Source: Candidatus Atribacteria bacterium (GTDB lineage: Bacteria; Atribacterota; JALVIU01). From it: DNA of 5,102 nt. The DNA lies in the NCBI GenBank assembly GCA_027028665.1, contig JALVIU010000135.1:1-5102 (forward strand). The letters run 5' to 3'. This document shows, in pieces, positions 1 to 5,102 of the stretch. How positions within the stretch are numbered: position 1 is the stretch's first letter; the number at the start of each line of letters is the position of its first letter. Under the pieces are notes generated by a model. That model ran no database searches. It was not told the origin of the DNA and was given only the letters and a program-made list of their open reading frames with translations. Position numbers and translations under genes: made by a program.

Positions 1-813
1 ATAATAGCTATCCTTAGCTCTTTTATTTCATCTTTAATATTACTACCCATTGTCTTTTTCCTTACTATATTTCTTTATAGAAAAGGTATAGACCCAGATA
101 ATGCAATAGCCCCTATCCTCCCTGTATTTGGGGATATTATTACAGTAGGTGCTATATTTTTCTCTGCCAGGCTAATACTTAGATTTTCTCTACCTGACCT
201 TTCTTTTATCCATCCATATCTTTTCTTTTTATCTCTTGCCTTGATTTCAAGTGATAAAAGGGGTAAATACCGATATATAAATATAATAAAGGAAAGTATC
301 CCGATTCTTTTCTTATGTAGTCTCCTCTCTGGTATATCAGGTACGATCCTTAGGAAAAGTGAAGAGGTTTTTCTTCTATTTCCCGGGGTCCTATCCCTTG
401 TACCCCAGGTGGTAGAGAAGGGTGGAAGTATAGGAGGGGTAATTGGTGCAAGGATGTCTACTGCTCTTTATCTGGGACAAACAAGGCCTTTTAAGATAGA
501 TAAGGTGACGCTACAAAACTTTACAGGCGGGGCCCTTACAGGTATAGTGATCTCTCCTTTTGTTGGTTTGTTTGTCTCTTTTTTACTCTGGATCTTTGGG
601 GTGCAAAGTATTAGTTTTGTCTTGATAATAATCCTTTCAGTTATATCTATCTCTACCCTTTCTATATCCATGAGTTTATTGGCCATCCTTCTTTCCTCTC
701 TGTCTTTCTATTTTGATCTTAACCCAAGTAATGTAGTTATCCCCATAATTACAAGTGTTGGAGATATTTTTGGTGTATCGCTTTTATTAATTGTCCTTCA
801 TTTTCTAAAATAA
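1..813 (+). CDS. Two-repeat MgtE/SLC41-type divalent cation permease, 5'-truncated by the window edge
   Basis: The frame is open from base 1 to a TAA at 811-813, giving 270 residues of the C-terminal part; the true start lies upstream, so the TTG at 241 is internal. The protein is very hydrophobic, with several membrane spans (about 8-26, 99-116, 172-202, 204-233 and 246-268). Two copies of the MgtE-type signature are visible: GIDPDN at 30-34 with GD at 44-45, and NPSN at 241-244 with TSVGD at 251-255. Between them, GGSIGG at 141-146 and RMSTALYLG at 151-159 match the start of a second MgtE integral-membrane repeat. Duplicated MgtE domains of this kind are known in SLC41-like and archaeal/bacterial permeases (COG1824 type), where Mg2+ or another divalent cation is the presumed substrate. 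That substrate is inferred from the family. Any N-terminal CBS or other regulatory domain would be outside the window. No convincing terminator follows the gene. Confidence 0.8.
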   Translation: MIAILSSFISSLILLPIVFFLTIFLYRKGIDPDNAIAPILPVFGDIITVGAIFFSARLILRFSLPDLSFIHPYLFFLSLALISSDKRGKYRYINIIKESIPILFLCSLLSGISGTILRKSEEVFLLFPGVLSLVPQVVEKGGSIGGVIGARMSTALYLGQTRPFKIDKVTLQNFTGGALTGIVISPFVGLFVSFLLWIFGVQSISFVLIIILSVISISTLSISMSLLAILLSSLSFYFDLNPSNVVIPIITSVGDIFGVSLLLIVLHFLK

Positions 814-828
814 AATTTTGAAGACCCC

Positions 829-857
829 TTGCTTTTTTTGTTATTTAGTTGTAAAAT
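829..857 (+). promoter_or_regulatory. Probable sigma-70-type promoter of the oxoamine synthase gene
   Basis: A TTGCTT hexamer at 829-834 and a TAAAAT hexamer at 852-857 are separated by 17 bases, the preferred sigma-70 spacing. Transcription would start near 863-865. This would leave about 33 untranslated bases before the ATG at 897. The call rests on sequence match only, and the surrounding DNA is AT-rich, so chance matches are possible. Confidence 0.5.
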
Positions 858-858
858 A

Positions 859-874
859 TTTTTGTGCACAAAAA
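859..874. promoter_or_regulatory. Perfect 16-base palindrome, candidate operator
   Basis: TTTTTGTGCACAAAAA is a perfect dyad centred between bases 866 and 867. It begins one base after the predicted -10 box and spans the predicted transcription start, a classical place for a repressor site. The core TTGTGCACAA resembles half-sites of several regulator families but lacks the 6-base spacer of CRP/FNR or Rex sites, so no regulator is named. Part of the symmetry comes from A and T runs that are common in this genome. Confidence 0.35.
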
Positions 875-885
875 ATTACACAAAG

Positions 886-891
886 AAGGTG
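886..891 (+). promoter_or_regulatory. Ribosome binding site deciding the oxoamine synthase start
   Basis: AAGGTG, followed by A, lies 5 bases before the ATG at 897. The alternative in-frame GTG at 864 has only AT-rich sequence upstream and coincides with the predicted transcription start. The ATG is therefore preferred. Confidence 0.65.
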
Positions 892-896
892 AAAGA

Positions 897-2168
897 ATGA
901 GGAAAAGAGAGATAGAAGGTACAGACTATAGTCTTGCAGATTTTTATGAATATCCCGATAAAGACCTTTTTGCTAAGGCAAAAGAGCTTGCTATATATTT
1001 GGATGATTTTACAAAAAGAGGGCATAACTCTTACAGAAGGACCCTTCTTACACCATGTGACCATAGGGTAATAATATGGGATGATATGACCAAACAGAAA
1101 AAGGAAATGATCATGATGGGCTCCAATAATTATTTGGGACTGGTAACTCATCCAAAGGTGAAAGAGGCAGGTATTAAGGCATATGAGAAGTGGGGAATGG
1201 GAGCAGGGGGTGTCCCTCTATTAAGTGGCACACTTGACCTTTTGAAGGAGTTGGAACATAGGCTTGCAAAGATGAAAGGGTGTGAAGATGCAGTAGTATT
1301 TAGCTCTGGTTATTCTATGAATTTAGGCACCATTTCTGCTCTTGTAAGAAGAGGAGATGTTGCTATAAATGACAAACTCAATCATGCAAGTATAATAGAT
1401 GGAAGTCGTTTTGCAGATGGTGATATGAGGGTCTTCAAACACAATGATATGGAACATCTGGAGAAGATCCTTCAGTATTCTGATAATAAATATAATGGTA
1501 AGCTTATCATTGTAGATAGTGTATTTAGTATGGATGGAGATATTGCTCCACTCCCTGAGATTCGAAAGCTTGCAGATAACTATGGTGCAAAGATCATGAT
1601 AGATGAGGCACACTCCACAGGTGTAATCGGAGAAAATGGAAGGGGTGCGCCTGAGCATTTCAATATGTGGGGTCAAATCGATATCGTAGCAGGTACTCTT
1701 AGTAAGGCTCTTGCAGGTGTAGGAGGATTTGCTGCTACAACAAAAGAGGTAGCAGATTATATAAGACTTTATGCCCGTTCCTACTTTTTCTCTACAGCAC
1801 TACCACCTGCCACAATTGCCTCTTTGATTGCCGCTATAGATGTTATAGAGACAGAGCCTGAACTCAGAGAGAGATTGTGGAAAAATATAAGATATATGAG
1901 AGAAAACCTCCAGAAGATGGGCTATGACACCCAAAACTCTGAGACAGCTATTATTCCCATAATAATAGGGGATGACTACAAACTCCGTGAGATGAATAGG
2001 ATTATACATGAAAAGGGTATATTTTTAAACCCTGTGCCATACCCTGCAGTGCCAAAGAAACTCTCTCGTCTGAGAATAAGCCTTATGGCTACACATACAC
2101 AAGAAGATCTTGACACCACCCTTGAGGTATTAGAAGAGGTAGGTAAGCAGTTTGGTATTATAGAGTAG
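897..2168 (+). CDS. PLP-dependent alpha-oxoamine synthase (BioF / KBL / serine palmitoyltransferase family)
   Basis: This 423-residue fold-type I PLP enzyme belongs to the family that condenses an amino acid with an acyl-CoA or acyl-ACP, releasing CO2, to give an alpha-amino ketone. Visible active-site motifs are SNNYLGL at 76-82, LNHASIIDG at 161-169 (His163 is placed to stack on the PLP ring), DEAHSTGV at 236-243 (Asp236 pairs with the pyridine nitrogen) and GTLSK at 266-270, with Lys270 as the Schiff-base lysine. All key residues are present. The N-terminus is about 40 residues longer than E. coli BioF (384 aa), and the overall length is closer to bacterial serine palmitoyltransferase (about 420 aa). 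The NHASIIDG motif is KBL/SPT-like rather than BioF-like. Substrates cannot be assigned: 2-amino-3-ketobutyrate, 8-amino-7-oxononanoate or a long-chain 3-ketosphingoid base are all possible. No biotin or threonine-degradation genes adjoin it. It has its own promoter candidate and a strong terminator, so it appears to be monocistronic. Confidence 0.88.
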   Translation: MRKREIEGTDYSLADFYEYPDKDLFAKAKELAIYLDDFTKRGHNSYRRTLLTPCDHRVIIWDDMTKQKKEMIMMGSNNYLGLVTHPKVKEAGIKAYEKWGMGAGGVPLLSGTLDLLKELEHRLAKMKGCEDAVVFSSGYSMNLGTISALVRRGDVAINDKLNHASIIDGSRFADGDMRVFKHNDMEHLEKILQYSDNKYNGKLIIVDSVFSMDGDIAPLPEIRKLADNYGAKIMIDEAHSTGVIGENGRGAPEHFNMWGQIDIVAGTLSKALAGVGGFAATTKEVADYIRLYARSYFFSTALPPATIASLIAAIDVIETEPELRERLWKNIRYMRENLQKMGYDTQNSETAIIPIIIGDDYKLREMNRIIHEKGIFLNPVPYPAVPKKLSRLRISLMATHTQEDLDTTLEVLEEVGKQFGIIE

Positions 2169-2174
2169 CTCTTC

Positions 2175-2230
2175 ATATCAGGATACAGAGAGTATCTAAG
2201 CTTTCTGTATCCTGATATTTTTCTTTCTTT
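2175..2230 (+). terminator. Rho-independent terminator after the oxoamine synthase gene
   Basis: A perfect 15-base inverted repeat pairs 2175-2189 (ATATCAGGATACAGA) with 2204-2218. The stem can extend inward through a G-U, an A-U and a G-C pair to an 8-base loop at 2193-2200. A T-rich tract at 2218-2230 follows directly. It lies 7 bases after the stop codon and separates this gene from the pse operon. The left flank is not A-rich, so it looks effective on the + strand only. Confidence 0.9.
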
Positions 2231-2251
2231 ATCTTGCCTTCAGATTTATCC

Positions 2252-2279
2252 TTCAAACCTCTTCAGTATATGCTATAAT
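2252..2279 (+). promoter_or_regulatory. Probable extended -10 promoter of the pse operon
   Basis: TGCTATAAT at 2271-2279 is a perfect extended -10 element (TGn plus TATAAT). A weak -35 match, TTCAAA at 2252-2257, lies 16 bases upstream. Transcription would begin near 2286, giving a leader of about 22 bases. A second TATAATT at 2288-2294 repeats the -10 sequence but has no convincing -35. The position just after a strong terminator supports a new transcription unit here. Confidence 0.6.
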
Positions 2280-2295
2280 TGATATAGTATAATTC

Positions 2296-2301
2296 AGGAG
2301 G
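2296..2301 (+). promoter_or_regulatory. Consensus ribosome binding site of pseI
   Basis: AGGAGG, continuing AG, is a full Shine-Dalgarno match 6 bases before the ATG at 2308. It fixes that start and predicts efficient translation of the first gene of the operon. Confidence 0.85.
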
Positions 2302-2307
2302 AGAAGT

Positions 2308-3363
2308 ATGAAGAAAATAGGGCTTTCAGGTAATCGGGGTATAGGAGATAGCTATCCTGTTTTTATAATTGCCGAGATGTCTGCAAATCATCTTCATGAT
2401 TTTGATATAGCTGCAAAAATCATCGGGGAAGCGAAAAAAGCAGGGGCAGATGCTATAAAGCTTCAGACATATACACCTGATACTATTACAATAAATTGCA
2501 AAAATGAGTACTTTCAGATAAAGCAAGGTACAATATGGGATGGTCGAACACTTTACGATCTATACAAAGAGGCATATACCCCATGGGAGTGGCAACCTAA
2601 GCTTAAAGAAATTGCTGAAGAAGAGGGCCTGATATTTTTTTCAACGCCGTTTGACAAATCTGCTGTAGATTTTCTTGAGGATTTGGATGTCCCTTTATAT
2701 AAGATAGCCTCTTTTGAGATTACAGATATCCCTTTAATAGAATATATAGCAAAAAAAGGAAAACCCATTATATTGTCTACAGGTATTGCTACTTTGAAGG
2801 ATATAGAGCTTGCACTTGAGACAATAAGGGTACAGGGAAATAATCAGATAGTACTTTTAAAATGCACAAGCGCCTATCCTACTCCTATAGAGGAGTCTAA
2901 TCTTCTTACAATTTCCAATATGAGAGAGACTTTTGATATTATTGCAGGACTTTCTGACCATACCACAGGGATTGCAGCACCTGTAGTTGCTACTGCTCTT
3001 GGAGCCAAGGTGATAGAAAAACATTTTATATTAGATAGAAATTTGGGTGGACCAGATGCAGCCTTTTCTTTGGAACCAGAAGAGTTCAGACAAATGGTAG
3101 ATGCTGTAAGAAATGCAGAAAAGGCACTTGGAGAGGTTAAATATACACTTACAGAAAAACAAAGAAAGTCGAGAGAGTTTTCAAGGTCACTCTTTGTGGT
3201 AAAGGATATAAAAAAGGATGAGATCTTTACAGAAGAGAATGTTAGATCCATTAGGCCAGGATTTGGCCTTCATCCAAAATACTATCAAGATATTCTTGGT
3301 AAAAAGGCTTCCAGAGATATTAAAAAAGGTACCCCACTTTCCTGGTCGATGATTCATTTTTAA
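2308..3363 (+). CDS. pseI: Pseudaminic acid synthase (NeuB/SpsE family)
   Basis: This 351-residue cytoplasmic enzyme is predicted to condense phosphoenolpyruvate with 2,4-diacetamido-2,4,6-trideoxy-L-altrose to give pseudaminic acid. The N-terminal TIM barrel (about 15-275) shows IAEMSANH at 21-28, KLQTYTPDT at 51-59 and STPFD at 112-116. It also carries the two metal-binding histidines of the NeuB family, His218 in LSDHTTG and His239 in EKHF. The C-terminal antifreeze-like SAF domain (about 288-348) contains SIRPGFGLHPKYY at 314-326. The segments GTIWDGRTLYDLY (74-86), SIRPGFGLHPKYY and LGKKASRDIK closely resemble Campylobacter PseI and separate it from sialic acid NeuB and legionaminic acid LegI/NeuB2. 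Length is normal for PseI. It is the first gene of the operon, with pseC 54 bases downstream. A legionaminic-type product is the main alternative. Confidence 0.9.
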   Translation: MKKIGLSGNRGIGDSYPVFIIAEMSANHLHDFDIAAKIIGEAKKAGADAIKLQTYTPDTITINCKNEYFQIKQGTIWDGRTLYDLYKEAYTPWEWQPKLKEIAEEEGLIFFSTPFDKSAVDFLEDLDVPLYKIASFEITDIPLIEYIAKKGKPIILSTGIATLKDIELALETIRVQGNNQIVLLKCTSAYPTPIEESNLLTISNMRETFDIIAGLSDHTTGIAAPVVATALGAKVIEKHFILDRNLGGPDAAFSLEPEEFRQMVDAVRNAEKALGEVKYTLTEKQRKSREFSRSLFVVKDIKKDEIFTEENVRSIRPGFGLHPKYYQDILGKKASRDIKKGTPLSWSMIHF

Positions 3364-3405
3364 GTTTAATCACTTATAGAGGTATGCCGATAATTAATAA
3401 AAAAG

Positions 3406-3411
3406 TAGGAG
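3406..3411 (+). promoter_or_regulatory. Ribosome binding site deciding the pseC start
   Basis: TAGGAG lies 6 bases before the ATG at 3418. It abuts the in-frame TTG at 3412, leaving no spacing for that codon, so the ATG is the start. The 54-base gap after pseI shows no terminator hairpin and no clear promoter, which is consistent with co-transcription. Confidence 0.8.
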
Positions 3412-3417
3412 TTGCTT

Positions 3418-4572
3418 ATGCGTCCAATTTCTTATGGGAAACAATACATAGATGAAAGTGATATAGAAGAAGTAGTAAAGGTTTTACATTCAGACTATCT
3501 TACCCAGGGGCCAAAGGTTAGAGAATTTGAGAAAAATCTTGCTGAAATTGTTGGTGCAAAATATGCTGTCTCTTTTTCTAATGGGACTGCTGCCCTTCAT
3601 GGTGCCTATTTTGCAGGTGGACTTGGTCCAAAAGATGAGATTGTAACCACACCGAATACATTTGCAGCCACTTCCAATGCTGCATTATATCTTGGTGCAA
3701 GGCCTATATTCTCAGATATAGATATGAAAACAGGGAATATAGATCCCGATGAAATAGAAGAAAAGATCACTCAAAGAACAAAGTTTATAGTACCGGTCCA
3801 TTATTCAGGTCATCCTGTAGTACTTGAAACCATATACAAAATAGCAAAAAAGCATAATCTTATGGTAATAGAGGATGCCTGTCATGCACTTGGGGCAAAG
3901 TATAAAGGAGACCCAATAGGTTCTTGTAAATACTCAGATATGACTGTATTTAGTTTTCACCCTGTAAAATCTATAACCACAGGAGAAGGTGGTGCAGTAA
4001 CAACCAACAGTAAAGAGCTTTATAATCGTCTCATTTTGTTCAGACAGCATGGTATTACAAAAAATAGAGAAGATTTCAGTAGGACACCAGATGGACCATG
4101 GTATCATGAAATGAGACTTCTGGGATATAATTACAGACTTACAGATATACAGGCTGCATTGGGTATATCTCAGCTTAGAAAACTTGATAAGTTTATAAAA
4201 CGTAGAAGAGAAATTGTTTCGCTTTATAAGGATCTTTTGAAAGATAATCCTTACTTTGAGCTTCCACCTGAGGAAGAATATGCCTTTTCTTCCTGGCATT
4301 TATATCCAGTAAAATTGAAAGAACCATATATTCCTTATAAAAGAGACATCTTTGAAGAACTAAGAAAAAAGAGCATATTTTTACAAGTCCATTATATACC
4401 TGTATATATGCATCCCTATTATCAGGATTTAGGATACAAGAAGGGAATCTCGCCAATATCAGAAGATTTTTATAAAAGAGAGATAAGTTTTCCTATATAT
4501 TATTCTTTAGAAGATAATGAACTTAGATATTTTGTGGATACAATCCTTGAAATTATGGAGAAGTTAATATGA
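3418..4572 (+). CDS. pseC: UDP-4-amino-4,6-dideoxy-N-acetyl-beta-L-altrosamine transaminase (DegT/DnrJ/EryC1 family)
   Basis: This 384-residue PLP-dependent sugar aminotransferase is predicted to transfer an amino group from glutamate to C4 of the UDP-4-keto-6-deoxy-HexNAc made by PseB. Visible family features are SNGTAAL at 54-60 (phosphate binding), EDACHALGA at 152-160 (Asp153 contacts the PLP nitrogen) and FSFHPVKSITTGEGGAV at 178-194, with Lys184 as the Schiff-base lysine, one residue off Helicobacter PseC Lys183. YNYRLTDIQAALG at 238-249 and QVHYIPVY at 323-330 are also present. The opening ISYGKQYIDESDI, the LTQG motif at 28-31 and the ending SEDFYKREISFPIY match PseC rather than other DegT members such as LegC or ArnB. 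It sits between pseI and the spsF-like gene, with which it shares an ATGA overlap. Confidence in the family is very high and in the exact substrate somewhat lower. Confidence 0.88.
   Translation: MRPISYGKQYIDESDIEEVVKVLHSDYLTQGPKVREFEKNLAEIVGAKYAVSFSNGTAALHGAYFAGGLGPKDEIVTTPNTFAATSNAALYLGARPIFSDIDMKTGNIDPDEIEEKITQRTKFIVPVHYSGHPVVLETIYKIAKKHNLMVIEDACHALGAKYKGDPIGSCKYSDMTVFSFHPVKSITTGEGGAVTTNSKELYNRLILFRQHGITKNREDFSRTPDGPWYHEMRLLGYNYRLTDIQAALGISQLRKLDKFIKRRREIVSLYKDLLKDNPYFELPPEEEYAFSSWHLYPVKLKEPYIPYKRDIFEELRKKSIFLQVHYIPVYMHPYYQDLGYKKGISPISEDFYKREISFPIYYSLEDNELRYFVDTILEIMEKLI
4557..4560 (+). promoter_or_regulatory. Ribosome binding site of the spsF-like gene, inside pseC
   Basis: GGAG lies 8 bases before the ATG at 4569, within the last codons of pseC. 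With the ATGA stop/start overlap, it supports translational coupling of the two genes. Confidence 0.65.
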
Positions 4573-5102
4573 AGACAGGAGCAATAGTTCAAGCGAGGAC
4601 TACCTCTACAAGACTTCCAAAAAAGGTTCTAAAGGAATTGCCCTATGGAAGTGGAATAACAGTTTTGGCACAGGTAATAAGAAGGTTAAAAAAGGTTAGT
4701 AATATAGATGTAGTCATTATAGCAACAACTACTGATAAAGAAGATGATGAGATTATCAATATTACAAAAAAAGAAGGTGTACCTTATTATAGAGGAGAGA
4801 GAGATGATGTACTTTCAAGATACTATTTTGCGGCAAAAGAAAACAATTTAGATACGGTAGCAAGAATCACAAGTGATTGTCCTGTGATTGACCCCAATAT
4901 AGTTAATTATGTAATAGATAAATTTTTTAAACAAGGCGTAGATTATGCAACAAATATCTTAAAGAGGACATATCCTCATGGTATGGACACAGAGGTATTT
5001 ACATTTTCTTCCCTGGAGAGAGCTTATAGTGAAGCTAAAGAAGCTTATGAACGAGAGCATGTTACCCCCTATATCAGATTACATCCAGAAAAATTTTCTT
5101 TA
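4569..5102 (+). CDS. spsF: SpsF-type cytidylyltransferase, 3'-truncated by the window edge
   Basis: The ATG overlaps the pseC stop codon (ATGA), and the frame stays open for 178 codons to the right edge. The N-terminal GAIVQARTTSTRLPKKVL at 4-21 is the nucleotide-binding signature of the GT-A-like nucleotidyltransferase fold in the SpsF family (COG1861). IATTTDKEDD at 51-60, YRGERDDVLSRYY at 74-86, RITSDCPVIDP at 99-109 (Asp103 is a likely metal ligand), YPHGMDTEVF at 135-144 and EREHVTPYI at 161-169 are all typical. The family is often annotated as spore coat polysaccharide protein F or acylneuraminate cytidylyltransferase. In this operon the likely job is activating the nonulosonate with CTP, the step done by PseF in Campylobacter. 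That role is inferred from family and neighbours. Family length is about 230-250 residues, so roughly a quarter is missing; a longer fusion, for example to PseG, cannot be excluded. Confidence 0.85.
   Translation, partial: MKTGAIVQARTTSTRLPKKVLKELPYGSGITVLAQVIRRLKKVSNIDVVIIATTTDKEDDEIINITKKEGVPYYRGERDDVLSRYYFAAKENNLDTVARITSDCPVIDPNIVNYVIDKFFKQGVDYATNILKRTYPHGMDTEVFTFSSLERAYSEAKEAYEREHVTPYIRLHPEKFSL

Noticed and set aside
468-686. Minus-strand open frame of 72 codons inside the permease gene
   Set aside because: It lies wholly within a well-supported + strand gene, has no recognisable motif, and looks like a shadow of the coding frame.
803-839. Possible terminator after the permease gene
   Set aside because: The T run at 832-839 is not preceded by a stable GC-containing hairpin. 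Only short A/T self-complementarity is present near 803-823.
1323-1676. Minus-strand open frame of 117 codons inside the oxoamine synthase gene
   Set aside because: It is antisense to the conserved catalytic region, its Cys/Ile/His-rich composition is typical of a shadow frame, and no protein family is recognisable.
2175-2218. Inverted repeat as a mobile-element end or attachment site
   Set aside because: The short loop, the trailing T tract and the position just after a stop codon explain it fully as an intrinsic terminator.
2874-3251. Minus-strand open frame of 125 codons inside pseI
   Set aside because: It is a Ser/Thr-rich translation antisense to the conserved PseI barrel and SAF region, with no gene-like context.
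3364-3417. Possible promoter or terminator between pseI and pseC
   Set aside because: No stable inverted repeat with a T tract and no well-spaced -35/-10 pair could be found in the 54-base gap.
3934-4299. Minus-strand open frame of 121 codons inside pseC
   Set aside because: It is antisense to the PseC active-site region, with no recognisable domain.

Overview
The window is a 5.1-kb piece of AT-rich bacterial DNA. All genes are on the + strand, with strong Shine-Dalgarno sites and frequent ATA, AGA and AGG codons. The composition and gene types would suit an AT-rich, possibly anaerobic or thermophilic bacterium that carries a nonulosonic-acid glycan pathway (flagellar, S-layer or surface polysaccharide). 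The species cannot be fixed from the sequence.

Layout, left to right. (1) Positions 1-813 hold the 3' part of a two-repeat MgtE/SLC41-type membrane permease whose start lies outside the window. (2) A short gap of 83 bases carries a plausible promoter and a perfect 16-base palindrome at its predicted transcription start. (3) Positions 897-2168 encode a PLP-dependent alpha-oxoamine synthase (the BioF / KBL / serine palmitoyltransferase family). It is followed directly by a strong Rho-independent terminator at 2175-2230. (4) A new promoter near 2252-2279 then starts an operon of three genes: pseI (pseudaminic acid synthase, 2308-3363), pseC (UDP-sugar 4-aminotransferase, 3418-4572) and an SpsF-type nucleotidyltransferase. 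The last overlaps pseC by four bases (ATGA) and runs off the right edge.

How the genes work together. PseC installs the 4-amino group on a UDP-4-keto-6-deoxy-HexNAc intermediate. After N-acetylation and UDP removal (PseH and PseG, not in this window), PseI condenses the resulting sugar with phosphoenolpyruvate to give a pseudaminic-acid-type nonulosonate. The SpsF-like protein is the likely CMP-activating enzyme. The dehydratase (PseB), PseG and PseH are expected downstream or elsewhere. The oxoamine synthase is a separate transcription unit, and any link to the sugar pathway is not shown by the sequence.

I see no RNA genes, CRISPR arrays, insertion sequences or phage features. There is no clear sign of an entirely new system. 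The most interesting items are the operator-like palindrome, the long oxoamine synthase of unassigned substrate, the pseI-first gene order with an SpsF-type enzyme, and the unequal motif decay in the two halves of the permease.
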